A DNA stretch of 64,000 nt, from assembly GCF_000730165.1 (NCBI RefSeq), contig NZ_CP022110.1, positions 798,501-862,500 of the forward strand, given 5' to 3'. A program made the translations under genes and the position numbers. Positions 16,906 through 25,130 of the stretch are shown here, piece after piece (positions within the stretch are counted from its first letter, which is position 1; every line of letters starts with the position of its first letter). The notes beneath the pieces were generated by a model. The model saw only the letters and a list, made by a program, of their open reading frames with translations, searched no databases and had not been told where the DNA came from. The stretch comes from Nitrospirillum viridazoti CBAmc (GTDB taxonomy: Bacteria > Pseudomonadota > Alphaproteobacteria > Azospirillales > Azospirillaceae).

Positions 16906-17736
16906 ATGAGCGCTACCACCGCCGTGAAACGCTTGAGCGTTCCTGACATTTCCGCCCGCAAAGGGGCTACCCCCGTGGTGTGCCTCACGGCCTACACAGC
17001 CCCCATGGCCGGCCTGCTGGACCCGCATTGCGACGTGCTGCTGGTGGGGGACAGCCTGGGCATGGTGCTGTACGGCCTGCCCAGCACCCTGGGCGTCACG
17101 GTCGAGATGATGGTGGCCCATGGCGCGGCCGTGGTGCGCGGCTCCAATCACGCCGCCGTGGTGGTGGATCTGCCCTTCGGCAGCTATCAAGAAAGCCCCG
17201 AGCAGGCCTTCCGCGTCGCCGCCCGCATCCTGGCCGAGACCGGCGCCGCCGCCGTGAAGCTGGAAGGGGGGGAGGAGATGGCGGCCACCATTGACTTCCT
17301 GGTGCGCCGGGGCATACCCGTCATGGGCCACGTCGGGCTGACGCCCCAGGCGGTGAACGTGCTGGGCGGCTACCGCGCCCGCGGGCGGAGCGACGCGGAG
17401 CAGGCCAAGATCCTGGGGGACGCCCGGGCCGTGGCCGAGGCCGGCGCCTTCTCCCTGGTGATTGAGGGGGTGGTGGAGCCGTTGGCCCGCCAGGTGACGG
17501 AACTGGTGCCCGTGGTCACCATCGGCATCGGGGCCAGTGCCGCCTGCGACGGCCAGGTGCTGGTGTCGGACGACATGCTGGGCCTGTTCGCCGATTTCAC
17601 GCCCAAGTTCGTGAAGCGCTACGCCGATCTGGCCACCCAGGTGGGCGCCGCCGCCCAGGCCTACGCCGAGGATGTCCGGGCCCGGCGATTCCCCGGGCCC
17701 GAGCACACGTTCGCGGAAAAGCGGCCCAAGGCCTGA
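16906..17736 (+). CDS. panB: 3-methyl-2-oxobutanoate hydroxymethyltransferase
   Basis: The 276-residue enzyme transfers a hydroxymethyl group from methylene-tetrahydrofolate to ketoisovalerate, the first committed step of pantothenate synthesis. Family landmarks are the metal-binding [10 protein letters not shown] and [10 protein letters not shown], then [15 protein letters not shown] and the catalytic region SLVIEGV, plus [14 protein letters not shown] near the end. I start at ATG 16906, which gives the usual length; the ORF extends to 16804 but without protein-like sequence. The pathway partner panC is not adjacent. It is convergent with the LprI-like gene, three bases apart. Confidence 0.93.
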   Translation: MSATTAVKRLSVPDISARKGATPVVCLTAYTAPMAGLLDPHCDVLLVGDSLGMVLYGLPSTLGVTVEMMVAHGAAVVRGSNHAAVVVDLPFGSYQESPEQAFRVAARILAETGAAAVKLEGGEEMAATIDFLVRRGIPVMGHVGLTPQAVNVLGGYRARGRSDAEQAKILGDARAVAEAGAFSLVIEGVVEPLARQVTELVPVVTIGIGASAACDGQVLVSDDMLGLFADFTPKFVKRYADLATQVGAAAQAYAEDVRARRFPGPEHTFAEKRPKA

Positions 17737-17739
17737 CCC

Positions 17740-18648
17740 TTATTTCAGCGGCCTGTAGCCATCGGGCACGGCGTAGACGAAGGGCCGTTCGCCGAAGTTC
17801 AGGCTGATCAGCCCGTCCTTGATCATGTCGGTCATGGACACGCTGGAGGTCAGCCCGATGCGTGTGGGCAGCCGGGGTGGGGTCTGGATGCCGCCCGCTT
17901 GGCCGGGGGCGGCACCGTGCCACTGGCCGTCCGACCGCAGATAGACCCAGCCACTGTCCAGATCCACAGCCAGACCCACCACATGCCGGGGTTCGCCGGC
18001 GCGGTTGTGGCGCAACTGGATCAGGGTGCCATAGCTGCCTTCCCGGCTTTCCGCGCCCAGGAACAGGGCCGTCTCCGCCCGTTTGGCCACGGCGCCCATG
18101 TCGATGGTCGCTTCGATATACCATTTGCCAGTGCTGACCGGCGCCTTGCCCCAGATTTCATAGAGGTCGGTGGAGGCGGCAGCGGCCTCGGCTTCCGGCG
18201 CCTTGCCATTTTGCTCCGCCGCCAGCTGGGCCGAGCGTTCGTTGGTGAAGCGGACGACGCAGACCGTCTTGGCACGGTTGGTCAGGATGGCTTGGAACCA
18301 CTTCTCGCGGTCGCTTTCCTTGTTGTCCAGGCCGCAGGTTTCATCCCGCCGCTTCAGCCAGGCGCGCTGTTCATTGCGCAGGGCCAGCTTGCCGGCGTCC
18401 TCCAGCTTGCCGCGCACCTCGCCATAGACGCGGTTGATTTCGGCATCGGTGCGGCGCAGATCGGCGCCCAGGCACTGCATCTGTTCCTCTTCGGAGGCCG
18501 GCTGGTCGCAATTGGCGGCGCGGGCGGTGCCGGGATGCAGCGCCGCGCCCAGGGCCAGGAACAGAAAGGCGGCGCCCTTCACGACGGGGCGCGGGGCGCC
18601 GGTGAACTTGCTGATCCAGGACAGGCCGGCCACGGCGCGCGCTCCCAT
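17740..18648 (-). CDS. exported protein with N-terminal LprI-like (DUF1311) domain
   Basis: A 302-residue protein with a signal peptide (hydrophobic core near residues 24-40, cleavage after GTARA). Residues about 45-120 carry the four-cysteine, helical LprI/DUF1311 pattern: NCDQPAS, QMQCLG, a long amphipathic helix with RAWLKRRDETCG, and TVCVVRFTNERSAQL. LprI proteins inhibit lysozyme in mycobacteria, and related domains are widespread in the periplasm of proteobacteria. The C-terminal about 150 residues look like a lectin/SPRY-type beta fold (WYIEATIDMG, GWVYLRSDGQW), which I have not seen attached to this domain. Its function is unknown. Confidence 0.75.
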   Translation of the reverse strand: MGARAVAGLSWISKFTGAPRPVVKGAAFLFLALGAALHPGTARAANCDQPASEEEQMQCLGADLRRTDAEINRVYGEVRGKLEDAGKLALRNEQRAWLKRRDETCGLDNKESDREKWFQAILTNRAKTVCVVRFTNERSAQLAAEQNGKAPEAEAAAASTDLYEIWGKAPVSTGKWYIEATIDMGAVAKRAETALFLGAESREGSYGTLIQLRHNRAGEPRHVVGLAVDLDSGWVYLRSDGQWHGAAPGQAGGIQTPPRLPTRIGLTSSVSMTDMIKDGLISLNFGERPFVYAVPDGYRPLK

Positions 18649-18743
18649 ACATTGCAGGTCCGCCCTCTTACCACGACCGGAAGAGGGGCGACGATGCCGC
18701 AAAAGCCGCCTGCCGAAAGGCCAGCGGAATGTGCCGCGCCGGA

Positions 18744-18788
18744 TTGACGGATGGGAACGGGCGTGCCTAGTATGTTCTTGTATTGTTC
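18744..18788 (+). promoter_or_regulatory. sigma-70 promoter with LexA-type SOS operator
   Basis: A -35 TTGACG (18744-18749) and -10 TAGTAT (18768-18773) are 18 bases apart. Directly after the -10 lies GTTCTTGTATTGTTC (18774-18788), which matches the alphaproteobacterial LexA box GTTC-N7-GTTC, including the inner TT and TG of the Caulobacter-type form. LexA bound here would cover the transcription start. The downstream HEAT-repeat gene begins 15 bases later. Confidence 0.6.
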
Positions 18789-18803
18789 GTTCTGGCGGGG
18801 AAG

Positions 18804-19673
18804 ATGATGGCGAAAGTGCGCAAACCCAAGGGGGTGGAATCGACCCTGGACCAGATGGACCTGTTCGGGACCCCCGCGCCGGTGGCCGTGAACCCGCCCA
18901 CGCCTCTGCGTCCCCGCCTGCCTGCCGAACCGGCGCCGGCCGACCTGGATGACGCCGCCCTGCTGGCCCGGCTGCCGGACGCGCCGCTCAGCAAAGCCCT
19001 GCCCCTGATCGCGGAGGTGGGGCGTCGCCGTTTGGGCGCCGCCGTGCCGCTGCTGGGTCTGCGTCTGAGGCGCCTGGCCGGTTATGGGCTTGACGGCCGG
19101 GAACCGGTGGCGGTGCTGGAGGCGCTGGCCGCCATCGGCGGGCCACAGGCGACGGCCATCGTCGCCGGCTTGCTGGGTGGCGTGGGGCTGGCCGGCCCCG
19201 TGGAGGTGGCGGCCCTCACCGCCGCCGTGCGGCTGGAGGTGGCGCTGGACCGCAAGGTGCTGCTGCGCCTGCTGGGCACGGCCGACGCCGCGGCGCGGGC
19301 GGCCGCCTGCCGCTGCGTGCGCCAAGCGGAATTCCCCGTGATCGACGCGCTGGAAAAGCTGCGGGCCGATCCCGACCGGGCGGTGGCCACCGGTGCCGTC
19401 TGCGCCCTGGGCCGGCTGGGCCGCCCCACCGTGCGCGCCGATCTGGCGCAACTGGTGACGGCGGCGCCAACGCGGGAGACGGTGGCCGCCCTGGCCTCGG
19501 TCATGGATCATGTCGGCGTAGATGCCGACAGCCTGGTAGCCTTGCGTCGCGCCGCCCGCCATGCCGACCTGCGCGAGGTGGTGCTGGGGGCGCTGGACGG
19601 CTTCGACGACGCCCAGGCCACGGCGCTGGCCGCCAAGTTGCGTCAGCAAGCGGTGCAGGCGGACGCTGCCTGA
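18804..19673 (+). CDS. HEAT-repeat protein, probably SOS-regulated
   Basis: A 289-residue Ala/Leu/Arg-rich protein made of repeated helix pairs from about residue 55 to the end (for example ALPLIAEVGRRRLGAAVPLL, then PVAVLEALAAIG, AVATGAVCALGRLG and ADLREVVLGALDGF), as in HEAT or PBS-lyase-type repeats. It has no signal peptide or membrane segment. The first 50 residues are basic and Pro-rich and might bind nucleic acid. HEAT repeats occur in the DNA glycosylases AlkC/AlkD, but I see no assignable catalytic residue, so no enzymatic claim is made. The start is 18804 (or 18807) after GGCGGGGAAG. The LexA-type operator just upstream suggests a DNA-damage role. Confidence 0.72.
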   Translation: MMAKVRKPKGVESTLDQMDLFGTPAPVAVNPPTPLRPRLPAEPAPADLDDAALLARLPDAPLSKALPLIAEVGRRRLGAAVPLLGLRLRRLAGYGLDGREPVAVLEALAAIGGPQATAIVAGLLGGVGLAGPVEVAALTAAVRLEVALDRKVLLRLLGTADAAARAAACRCVRQAEFPVIDALEKLRADPDRAVATGAVCALGRLGRPTVRADLAQLVTAAPTRETVAALASVMDHVGVDADSLVALRRAARHADLREVVLGALDGFDDAQATALAAKLRQQAVQADAA

Positions 19674-19681
19674 AACGACAA

Positions 19682-19705
19682 AGGCCGGCCCCCGGGGACC
19701 GGCCT
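19682..19705 (+). terminator. hairpin after the HEAT-repeat gene
   Basis: AGGCCGG (19682-19688) pairs with CCGGCCT (19699-19705), nine bases after the stop codon. The following bases CTGCCG hold no U-run, so it would be a weak intrinsic terminator or an RNA-stabilising hairpin. Confidence 0.4.
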
Positions 19706-19782
19706 CTGCCGAGTTCATATCCGCCCAGCTCTCCTCAGGCCAGTGACCGCTGGCCCTGGAGTGAGCACCGCAGGGCGGAACG

Positions 19783-19825
19783 AGGATAGCCAAGGCCGCG
19801 GATGCGGCCGCCCGGCGCCTGAGGG
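19783..19825. repeat. dispersed hairpin element, copy 2
   Basis: AGGATAGCCAA, stem GGCCGC, loop GGAT, stem GCGGCC, G, CCCGGCGCCTGAGGG. It lies between the HEAT gene and minE. Its CCTGAGG end is seven bases from the minE stop codon, the same relation to a minus-strand stop as copies 1 and 4. Confidence 0.65.
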
Positions 19826-19832
19826 AAAACGA

Positions 19833-20144
19833 TCAGGCGTTCCCGGCTGCCGCGACCTTGCCGCCGGAGGCGGCGCGTGCCGCCCCCTTGGCTGGCGCGG
19901 GCAATTCCACGTTGACCTCCAGCGTGGAATAGCCGCTGGCCCGGTCCAGCTTCACCGCCACCTTGTCGTCGTCGATGGAGACGTACTTCTTGATGACGTC
20001 CAGCAGCTCTTTCTGCAGCTGGGGCAGGAAATCCGGGCTGTCGCGGCCGGCCCGCTCATGGGCCAGGACGATCTGCAGGCGTTCCTTGGCCTGGTCGGCC
20101 GCGGACGCCTTCTTGGGCGTGCGGAAGAAATCGAAGATGCTCAT
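19833..20144 (-). CDS. minE: cell-division topological factor MinE
   Basis: The 103-residue protein drives MinD off the membrane and restricts the MinCD inhibitor to the cell poles. It begins with the membrane-binding helix MSIFDFFRTPKK and then the MinD-contact helix with ERLQIVLAHERAG. The topological domain follows with LQKELLDVIKKYVSID and a beta strand LEVNVELP. About 15 Ala/Gly-rich residues trail at the end. Its start overlaps the minD stop by four bases, indicating translational coupling in minCDE. Confidence 0.95.
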   Translation of the reverse strand: MSIFDFFRTPKKASAADQAKERLQIVLAHERAGRDSPDFLPQLQKELLDVIKKYVSIDDDKVAVKLDRASGYSTLEVNVELPAPAKGAARAASGGKVAAAGNA

Positions 20145-20956
20145 GCGGTCCTCCGCAGCAGCCGGTCGAAGAAGCCCTTCTTCTCCACTTTGACGAAGCG
20201 GTGCTCGATCTTCTCGCCCAGGAAGCGGCCGACGGCGTCGGAGTAGGCCTGGCCGGCGTTGGACTTGTCGTCCAGCACCACGGGCATGCCGACGTTGCTG
20301 GCGCGCAGCACGGCGGGGCTTTCCGGGATGATGCCCAGCAGCGGGATGGCCAGGATCTCCAGCACGTCCTCGACCTTCAGCATTTCACCCTTTTCCACCC
20401 GCTCCGGGTCGTAGCGGGTGACCAGCAGGTGTTCCTGCACCGGGGCCTCGCCCTTCTCGGCGCGACGCGACTTGGCCTGGATGACGCCCAGGATGCGATC
20501 GCTGTCACGCACCGAGGAGACCTCGGGGTTGGTGACGATGATGGCGTGGTCGGCGAAGTACAGCGCCATCAGGGCGCCGCGTTCGATGCCGGCCGGGCTG
20601 TCGCAGATGATGTAGTCGAACTCTTTCTTGAGCTCATTCAGGATCTTCTCGACGCCCTGCTCGGTCAGCGCGTCCTTGTCGCGGGTCTGCGAGGTGGGGA
20701 GGATGTACAGGTTCTCCACCCGCTTGTCCTTGATCAACGCCTGGCTGAGGCGCGCCTCGCCATTGATGACGTTGATGAAGTCGAACACCACGCGGCGCTC
20801 GCACCCCATGATCAGGTCCAGGTTGCGCAGGCCCACGTCGAAATCGATGATGCAGGTCTTGAACCCCCGCAAGGCCAGGCCGGTGCCGAAGGCGGCGGAT
20901 GAGGTGGTCTTGCCGACGCCGCCCTTGCCCGATGTCATGACGATGATCTTGGCCAA
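20141..20956 (-). CDS. minD: septum site-determining ATPase MinD
   Basis: The 271-residue ParA-type ATPase has the deviant Walker A GKGGVGKTTSS at residues 10-20, the switch I/II regions DFDVGLRNLD and CDSPAGIERG, and a C-terminal amphipathic helix rich in Lys, Phe and Arg (VKVEKKGFFDRLLRR) that binds the membrane in its ATP form. It recruits MinC and MinE. It lies between minC (47 bases upstream) and minE in a single operon. Confidence 0.97.
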   Translation of the reverse strand: MAKIIVMTSGKGGVGKTTSSAAFGTGLALRGFKTCIIDFDVGLRNLDLIMGCERRVVFDFINVINGEARLSQALIKDKRVENLYILPTSQTRDKDALTEQGVEKILNELKKEFDYIICDSPAGIERGALMALYFADHAIIVTNPEVSSVRDSDRILGVIQAKSRRAEKGEAPVQEHLLVTRYDPERVEKGEMLKVEDVLEILAIPLLGIIPESPAVLRASNVGMPVVLDDKSNAGQAYSDAVGRFLGEKIEHRFVKVEKKGFFDRLLRRTA

Positions 20957-21003
20957 GAACGTCTCCCTTGGAAAAGAAGGTTACTGGGAAAACCGGCCGT
21001 GCG

Positions 21004-21768
21004 TCAGACGGTGACCGGATCGATGTGCAGGAAACCCTGGTCCAGGTAGATCTGGACCTGGCGGCGCAGGACGGATTTCTCCAGATCCTCGCTCACCCGG
21101 TACAGCCCGGCGATGGAGACCATCTCCGCCTCCAGGCTTTGGCAGAAGATGCGGGCGTTGCGGTCGCCCGCCATTCCCGCCAGCGCACGGCCGCGCAACG
21201 CGCCGTAGACATGGATGTTGCCGTCGGCCACCAGCTCGGCGCCTGGCGAGACCGACCCGATGACCACCAGGTCGCCGCCCTGGGCGTACAGCTGCCGGCC
21301 GGACCGCACGTTCTCCCGCACCAGCAGGGTGGCCTTCTGGTAGGGCAGGTCGTGCGCGGGCGCCGGAGCGGGCGCTGCGGCCGCCGGTGCGTCCGCCACG
21401 GCGACGGGCCGGGGCGCCGCCGGCTGGGCGTCCGCCGCCGCACGCCCTTGCGGGAACACGGCCAGGCCCACGGCCAGTGCCGCCTCCTGCTGTTCACGCG
21501 TGCCGCCCTGCAGGCCCACGGCGATCAGGCCCAACGTGCGCAACAGGTCGCAGAAATTTTCGAAATCAAAGCCTTGCCCCGGGGGAAGATCGTCCAGGTC
21601 CAGCACTACCGGCGCATTGCGGAAAAAATTGGGCGCCTGACGCACCTTGTCCGACAGGGCGAAGAAAAAGTTCTGGGCATGCGGGTCCGAGACCTTCAGC
21701 ACCATCATGGTGAAGTTGCTGCCGCGCAATTGGAACGGCGCGTCCCGAAATGCCACCTGGTTGCTCAT
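21004..21768 (-). CDS. minC: septum site-determining protein MinC
   Basis: The 254-residue FtsZ-assembly inhibitor. The N-terminal domain (residues 1-105) has FQLRGSNFTMMVLKV and the C-terminal beta-helix domain (about 145-254) has the hallmark GDLVVIGSVSPGAELVADG and IHVYGALRGRALAG that binds MinD. An Ala/Pro linker of about 35 residues joins them. It is first in the minCDE operon, and the promoter must lie in the long upstream region 21769-22060. Confidence 0.95.
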   Translation of the reverse strand: MSNQVAFRDAPFQLRGSNFTMMVLKVSDPHAQNFFFALSDKVRQAPNFFRNAPVVLDLDDLPPGQGFDFENFCDLLRTLGLIAVGLQGGTREQQEAALAVGLAVFPQGRAAADAQPAAPRPVAVADAPAAAAPAPAPAHDLPYQKATLLVRENVRSGRQLYAQGGDLVVIGSVSPGAELVADGNIHVYGALRGRALAGMAGDRNARIFCQSLEAEMVSIAGLYRVSEDLEKSVLRRQVQIYLDQGFLHIDPVTV

Positions 21769-22314
21769 CTCGCCCCTGACCCCTTAGTCCCTAATCTGCC
21801 TGACCATCACCCGTCCACGCGTGACCGGAACGTCCCTTGGCGCCCCAGCCGGGGGCAGGGGCCTGCGTCCGATCGCCCGCGGGGGGCAGAGGGTCCTCGA
21901 AATGCGACGGTACATCCTTGCCGGACGGCAGGATGGCGCCCCAGGCCGGACCCATCGAAGGCGCGTTTCAAGACCAGATGGGCGCAGGCGTCAAGGGAAT
22001 CCTCAGATCCACATTTTGAGCGGAAAGCGCCAGCGCACACAATATTTATTGAGTCTTAGTGCACCTTCGGGGTGCTCGCGTCTCTGGTGCGAACCTGGGT
22101 GGCGGGGGGCGGCCAAGGGGCAGCCTCTTGAATCGCGGGGGCGTTTTCGCCGCGGTGCCGAAACCGGCCGGCCGCACCGGCTCACGCCACCTTATCCCGA
22201 AAGGGCAAGGGCGGTCCGACTCGGGAATGTCTTCGCGGTTGGCTGGGTGCGGCGACTCGGGGTCTTCTGGTCACCACATCTGGTATGAATATTTGATGTA
22301 TGCCCCAAGGCCTG

Positions 22315-22343
22315 CTGACAGATGCTCGCAGGTGCGGTAGAGT
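22315..22343 (+). promoter_or_regulatory. candidate sigma-70 promoter of an orphan transcript
   Basis: CTGACA (22315-22320) and TAGAGT (22338-22343) are separated by 17 bases. Transcription from about 22350 would run into the terminator at 22583-22620. Confidence 0.35.
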
Positions 22344-22349
22344 GCATAC

Positions 22350-22620
22350 CAGGGTCGTCACTCAAGAATGACGGGTCGGGGTATTGCCAAACTGTGCGCC
22401 GCTGCCTGTGCTGTCGTGTGCCTGCCGGGGGAACGGACTTCCCCCGATGCCCCCGCCGCCGTTGACCCTTGAGGCCGCCCGCAATCGGCCGCCATCGTCC
22501 CGCCGCATCGCACGGTCCGCGGCATCCGGCTCCGCAAGGGGATGCGGATCGCCCCATCCGGCGCCCCACGATGGCCCTCTCCAAACCGCATGCCCCGCTG
22601 ACCTGGGGATGCGGTTTTTT
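22350..22620 (+). ncRNA. candidate small RNA or attenuated leader
   Basis: This roughly 270-base stretch is bounded by a fair promoter and a strong terminator and has no credible coding frame. An eight-base perfect hairpin, CGGGGGAA-CGGAC-TTCCCCCG, lies at 22426-22446. I do not recognise it as 6S, SRP, RNase P or tmRNA. It could be a free small RNA or a premature-termination leader for the PhoH gene, which begins 126 bases after the terminator. Confidence 0.35.
22583..22620 (+). terminator. strong rho-independent terminator with no gene before it
   Basis: AACCGCAT-G-CCCC (22584-22596) pairs with GGGG-ATGCGGTT (22605-22616), with one bulged G, followed by TTTTTT. The geometry is that of a classical terminator on the plus strand, yet the nearest upstream plus-strand gene ends at 19673. 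Confidence 0.75.
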
Positions 22621-22745
22621 CGTGCCCGGTCTCCGGCGCCCGGGGTCCCAACCCCCGGGGTCGCCCGGCACGCGGTTCCTGCCTGCCTAGTAACCTGGCC
22701 GCGGGCGTTCCCGCGGCTCAATTCGGTGTGACTGAGGAGACAGAC

Positions 22746-23525
22746 ATGGCCAAGCGTCCAGTGAAGGTGACTTCCGGCGGCTCCAGCTCCGACAAGGTGC
22801 GCCCGCTTTTCCCCGATGCGATGCCCGCCCGGGCCGCCAATGGGGCCGCTGGCGGCCCCGTCAGCGGCAGCTGGGACCCCATCGAGGAGCGGCGGGATCA
22901 GAGCTATGTGCGCAAGGTCAAACCGCAAAGCCCCAACCAGAAGGTCCTGATGGAGGCCATCGCCAGCCATAACCTGGCGCTGGCGCTGGGCCCGGCGGGC
23001 ACGGGCAAGACCTACCTGGCCATTTCCAGTGCCGTGGAAGCGCTGGAGGCCAACCGGGTGGACCGCATCATCCTCTCCCGCCCGGCCATCGAGGCGGGTG
23101 AGAGCATCGGTTACCTGCCGGGCGATATGGGGGAGAAGATGGCCCCCTTCCTGCGCCCGCTCTACGACGCGCTGAACGACCGCCTGGGCGGCAAGCGCCT
23201 GCGCACCCTGATGGCGGAAGGCACCATCGAGATCGCGCCAGTGGGTTTCATGCGTGGCCGCACCCTGAACAACGCCTTCGTCGTGATCGACGAGGCGCAG
23301 AACTGCACCTACGGCCAGATCAAGATGCTGCTGACCCGTCTGGGTTGGCACTCCACCATGGTGCTGACCGGCGACCCGGACCAGTCCGACCTGCTGAACG
23401 GGCTGTCCGGCCTGGCCGACATCGCCCGCCGGCTGGAGGCGGTGGAAGGCATCGCCGTGGTCCGCCTGAACGACCGCGACATCGTGCGCCACCCGCTGGT
23501 GGCCAGCATGCTGGGCGTCCTTTAA
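22746..23525 (+). CDS. PhoH-family ATPase
   Basis: A 259-residue P-loop protein with Walker A GPAGTGKT near residue 84, Walker B FVVIDEAQN near 180, and the PhoH signatures LSRPAIEAGESIGYLPGD and TGDPDQSDL. The first 50 residues are low-complexity. Unlike the ybeZ type, there is no adjacent ybeY, so this is the second, stand-alone PhoH form common in alphaproteobacteria. PhoH proteins are linked to RNA metabolism, but their precise role is unsettled. GAGGAG six bases before the ATG fixes the start. Confidence 0.9.
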   Translation: MAKRPVKVTSGGSSSDKVRPLFPDAMPARAANGAAGGPVSGSWDPIEERRDQSYVRKVKPQSPNQKVLMEAIASHNLALALGPAGTGKTYLAISSAVEALEANRVDRIILSRPAIEAGESIGYLPGDMGEKMAPFLRPLYDALNDRLGGKRLRTLMAEGTIEIAPVGFMRGRTLNNAFVVIDEAQNCTYGQIKMLLTRLGWHSTMVLTGDPDQSDLLNGLSGLADIARRLEAVEGIAVVRLNDRDIVRHPLVASMLGVL

Positions 23526-23654
23526 GCGGGTGGCCTAGACTTTAGAACCAGGGGCGGGCGGTGCCGATGGGTGCCGCCCGCCTTTGTTTTCAGGGCCGGG
23601 GCGCGCTAGGGTAAAGGGGACCCATCTTCCCGTCGCACGGGCGCCGCACATCCC

Positions 23655-24326
23655 ATGGCCAAGAAACGTCTGATCCGCCTGCTGGTCACCCTGGTGCCGG
23701 CGCTCGCCTTCGCGGCCCTGGTGGCATGGTGGCTGGGGGCGCCACCGTCCTCCCGCCCCGCGTCCAGCGCCAGCAGCACGGGTGCGGCCCCGGCGTCGGG
23801 TGGCGGCGGCCAGATCGTGCCGGGTGTGGCCGTGGGCGGCCCCTTCACCCTGGTGGACCAGTCCGGCAAGACGGTGACGGAGAAAAGCTACGCCGGGTCC
23901 TGGCGGCTGATGTTCTTCGGCTACACCTTCTGCCCGGACATCTGCCCCACCGAGCTGCAGGTCATGGCCCAGGCCATGGATCAGCTGGGGGTGGAGGGCG
24001 ACAAGGTGCAGCCCATCTTCGTCAGCGTCGATCCCGGCCGCGACACGCCGCAGCAGCTGTCGGATTATGTGGCCCAGTTCCATCCCCGCCTGGTGGGGCT
24101 GACCGGCACGGCCGCCCAGGTCTCCGCCGCCACGCGCGCCTGGCGGGTCTATGCCGCCAAGGTGGCCGGCGACGACCCGGAAAACTACCTCATGGACCAC
24201 TCCACCTACGTCTACCTCATGGACCCGGACAACCGCCTGGCTACTATCTTCGCCCGGGGCACCACCGCGGAGGACATGGTGAAAGGCATCCGCGAGGCCA
24301 TGGCCAAAGGGCCGGTCGGGAAGTAG
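23655..24326 (+). CDS. SCO1/SenC-family copper chaperone
   Basis: A 223-residue membrane-anchored thioredoxin-fold protein. Residues 8-27 form a single transmembrane helix; the Cu-binding CPDICP lies near residue 93 and the distal His ligand is in LMDHSTYVYL. SCO proteins help assemble the CuA site of cytochrome c oxidase. A PCuAC-type chaperone is encoded 111 bases downstream on the same strand, the usual partner in this process. Confidence 0.92.
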   Translation: MAKKRLIRLLVTLVPALAFAALVAWWLGAPPSSRPASSASSTGAAPASGGGGQIVPGVAVGGPFTLVDQSGKTVTEKSYAGSWRLMFFGYTFCPDICPTELQVMAQAMDQLGVEGDKVQPIFVSVDPGRDTPQQLSDYVAQFHPRLVGLTGTAAQVSAATRAWRVYAAKVAGDDPENYLMDHSTYVYLMDPDNRLATIFARGTTAEDMVKGIREAMAKGPVGK

Positions 24327-24437
24327 GAGCCCGGAAGTAGGGCGCCGCCAGGGAGCGCCGCTGGGCGCTTCTGTCCAATTGCGACATCCCGCCCCGATGG
24401 GGCAGAGGGGCCCGTCGCATCCTCAATAGGGGCAAAC

Positions 24438-24950
24438 ATGGTCCGCATCCGCTCCCTTCTCGCGTCGCTGATGATCGCCGCCGCGCCGGTGACGGCCGTC
24501 GCGCCGGCCGTTGCCCAGGAGGCGCCGGCGTCCGCCATCGAGGCCAGCGCCGCCTGGTCGCGGCCCACCATCCGGGGCGCCAGGGCCGGCGTCGCCTTCC
24601 TCACCCTGCACAACAAGGGGCCGGCCGACCGGCTGGTGGGGGTGGAGGCCGACGTGGGCAAGGTGGCCCAGATCCACATGGCGGAGGTGGTGGACGGAAT
24701 CGCCCGCATGCGGCCACTGGCCGATGGCGTGGCGCTGCCGGCGGGGGGCACGGTGACGCTGAAGCCCGAGGGGCCGCACATCATGCTGATGGGCCTGACC
24801 CAGCCCCTACAGGTTGGGCAGCGCGTCCATTTGACCCTGCGCTTCAAGGCCGCGGCGCCGTTGGCGGTCGAGGCGACCGTGCTGGCGCCGGGGGCCGAGC
24901 CGGGCATGGCTGGCGGTGCTACGCAGGGTGGCGCGCGCGGCGGCGGCTGA
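24438..24950 (+). CDS. PCu(A)C periplasmic copper chaperone
   Basis: A 170-residue protein with a signal peptide ending at AVAQ. It carries the diagnostic copper site: IHMAEV, Met some 10 residues later in IARMRPL, and HIMLMGL about 21 residues beyond, i.e. the H-M-X10-M-X21-H-x-M arrangement. It supplies Cu(I) to the CuA centre of the oxidase together with SCO. AGGGG precedes the ATG. About 20 Gly-rich residues trail at the C-terminus. It is followed by the ATP synthase promoter. Confidence 0.92.
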   Translation: MVRIRSLLASLMIAAAPVTAVAPAVAQEAPASAIEASAAWSRPTIRGARAGVAFLTLHNKGPADRLVGVEADVGKVAQIHMAEVVDGIARMRPLADGVALPAGGTVTLKPEGPHIMLMGLTQPLQVGQRVHLTLRFKAAAPLAVEATVLAPGAEPGMAGGATQGGARGGG

Positions 24951-25035
24951 GCTTGTGGCATCACCCCCTTGCATGCCACGCGGGGCGCCAAAATAGTCCT
25001 TTAGAATCATGGGCTTGGCCCCGTACTTTTGCGAC

Positions 25036-25064
25036 TTGACAGGGGGTGTACCGCCCCGTATGGT
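25036..25064 (+). promoter_or_regulatory. sigma-70 promoter of the F0 ATP synthase operon
   Basis: TTGACA (25036-25041) and TATGGT (25059-25064) with a 17-base spacer, about 67 bases before the atpI start. This is one of the best sigma-70 matches in the window. Confidence 0.7.
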
Positions 25065-25130
25065 GCCGCCGCTTTCGCATGGCGACGACTCCATTGCGGC
25101 GGAAGGGGCATACCTCCAGGGGTTTAGACC

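Larger units (their letters stand above)
21769..22745. other. 977-base intergenic region without a convincing protein gene
   Basis: The region lies between minC (minus) and the PhoH gene (plus). Open frames on both strands have shuffled Arg/Pro/Gly-rich composition and no ribosome sites. The 22030-22300 part is less GC-rich than the surroundings and includes a GCACC-TTCG-GGGTGC hairpin at about 22062-22076. From 22315 on it holds a plausible promoter, a hairpin and a strong terminator, listed separately. A GCCGCGGG/CCCGCGGC hairpin lies at about 22698-22717, just before the PhoH ribosome site. Confidence 0.55.

Noticed and set aside
21821-22288. 155-codon frame in the minC upstream region
   Set aside because: Arg/Gly/Pro-rich shuffled composition, no ribosome site and no family resemblance; it overlaps the likely minC promoter.
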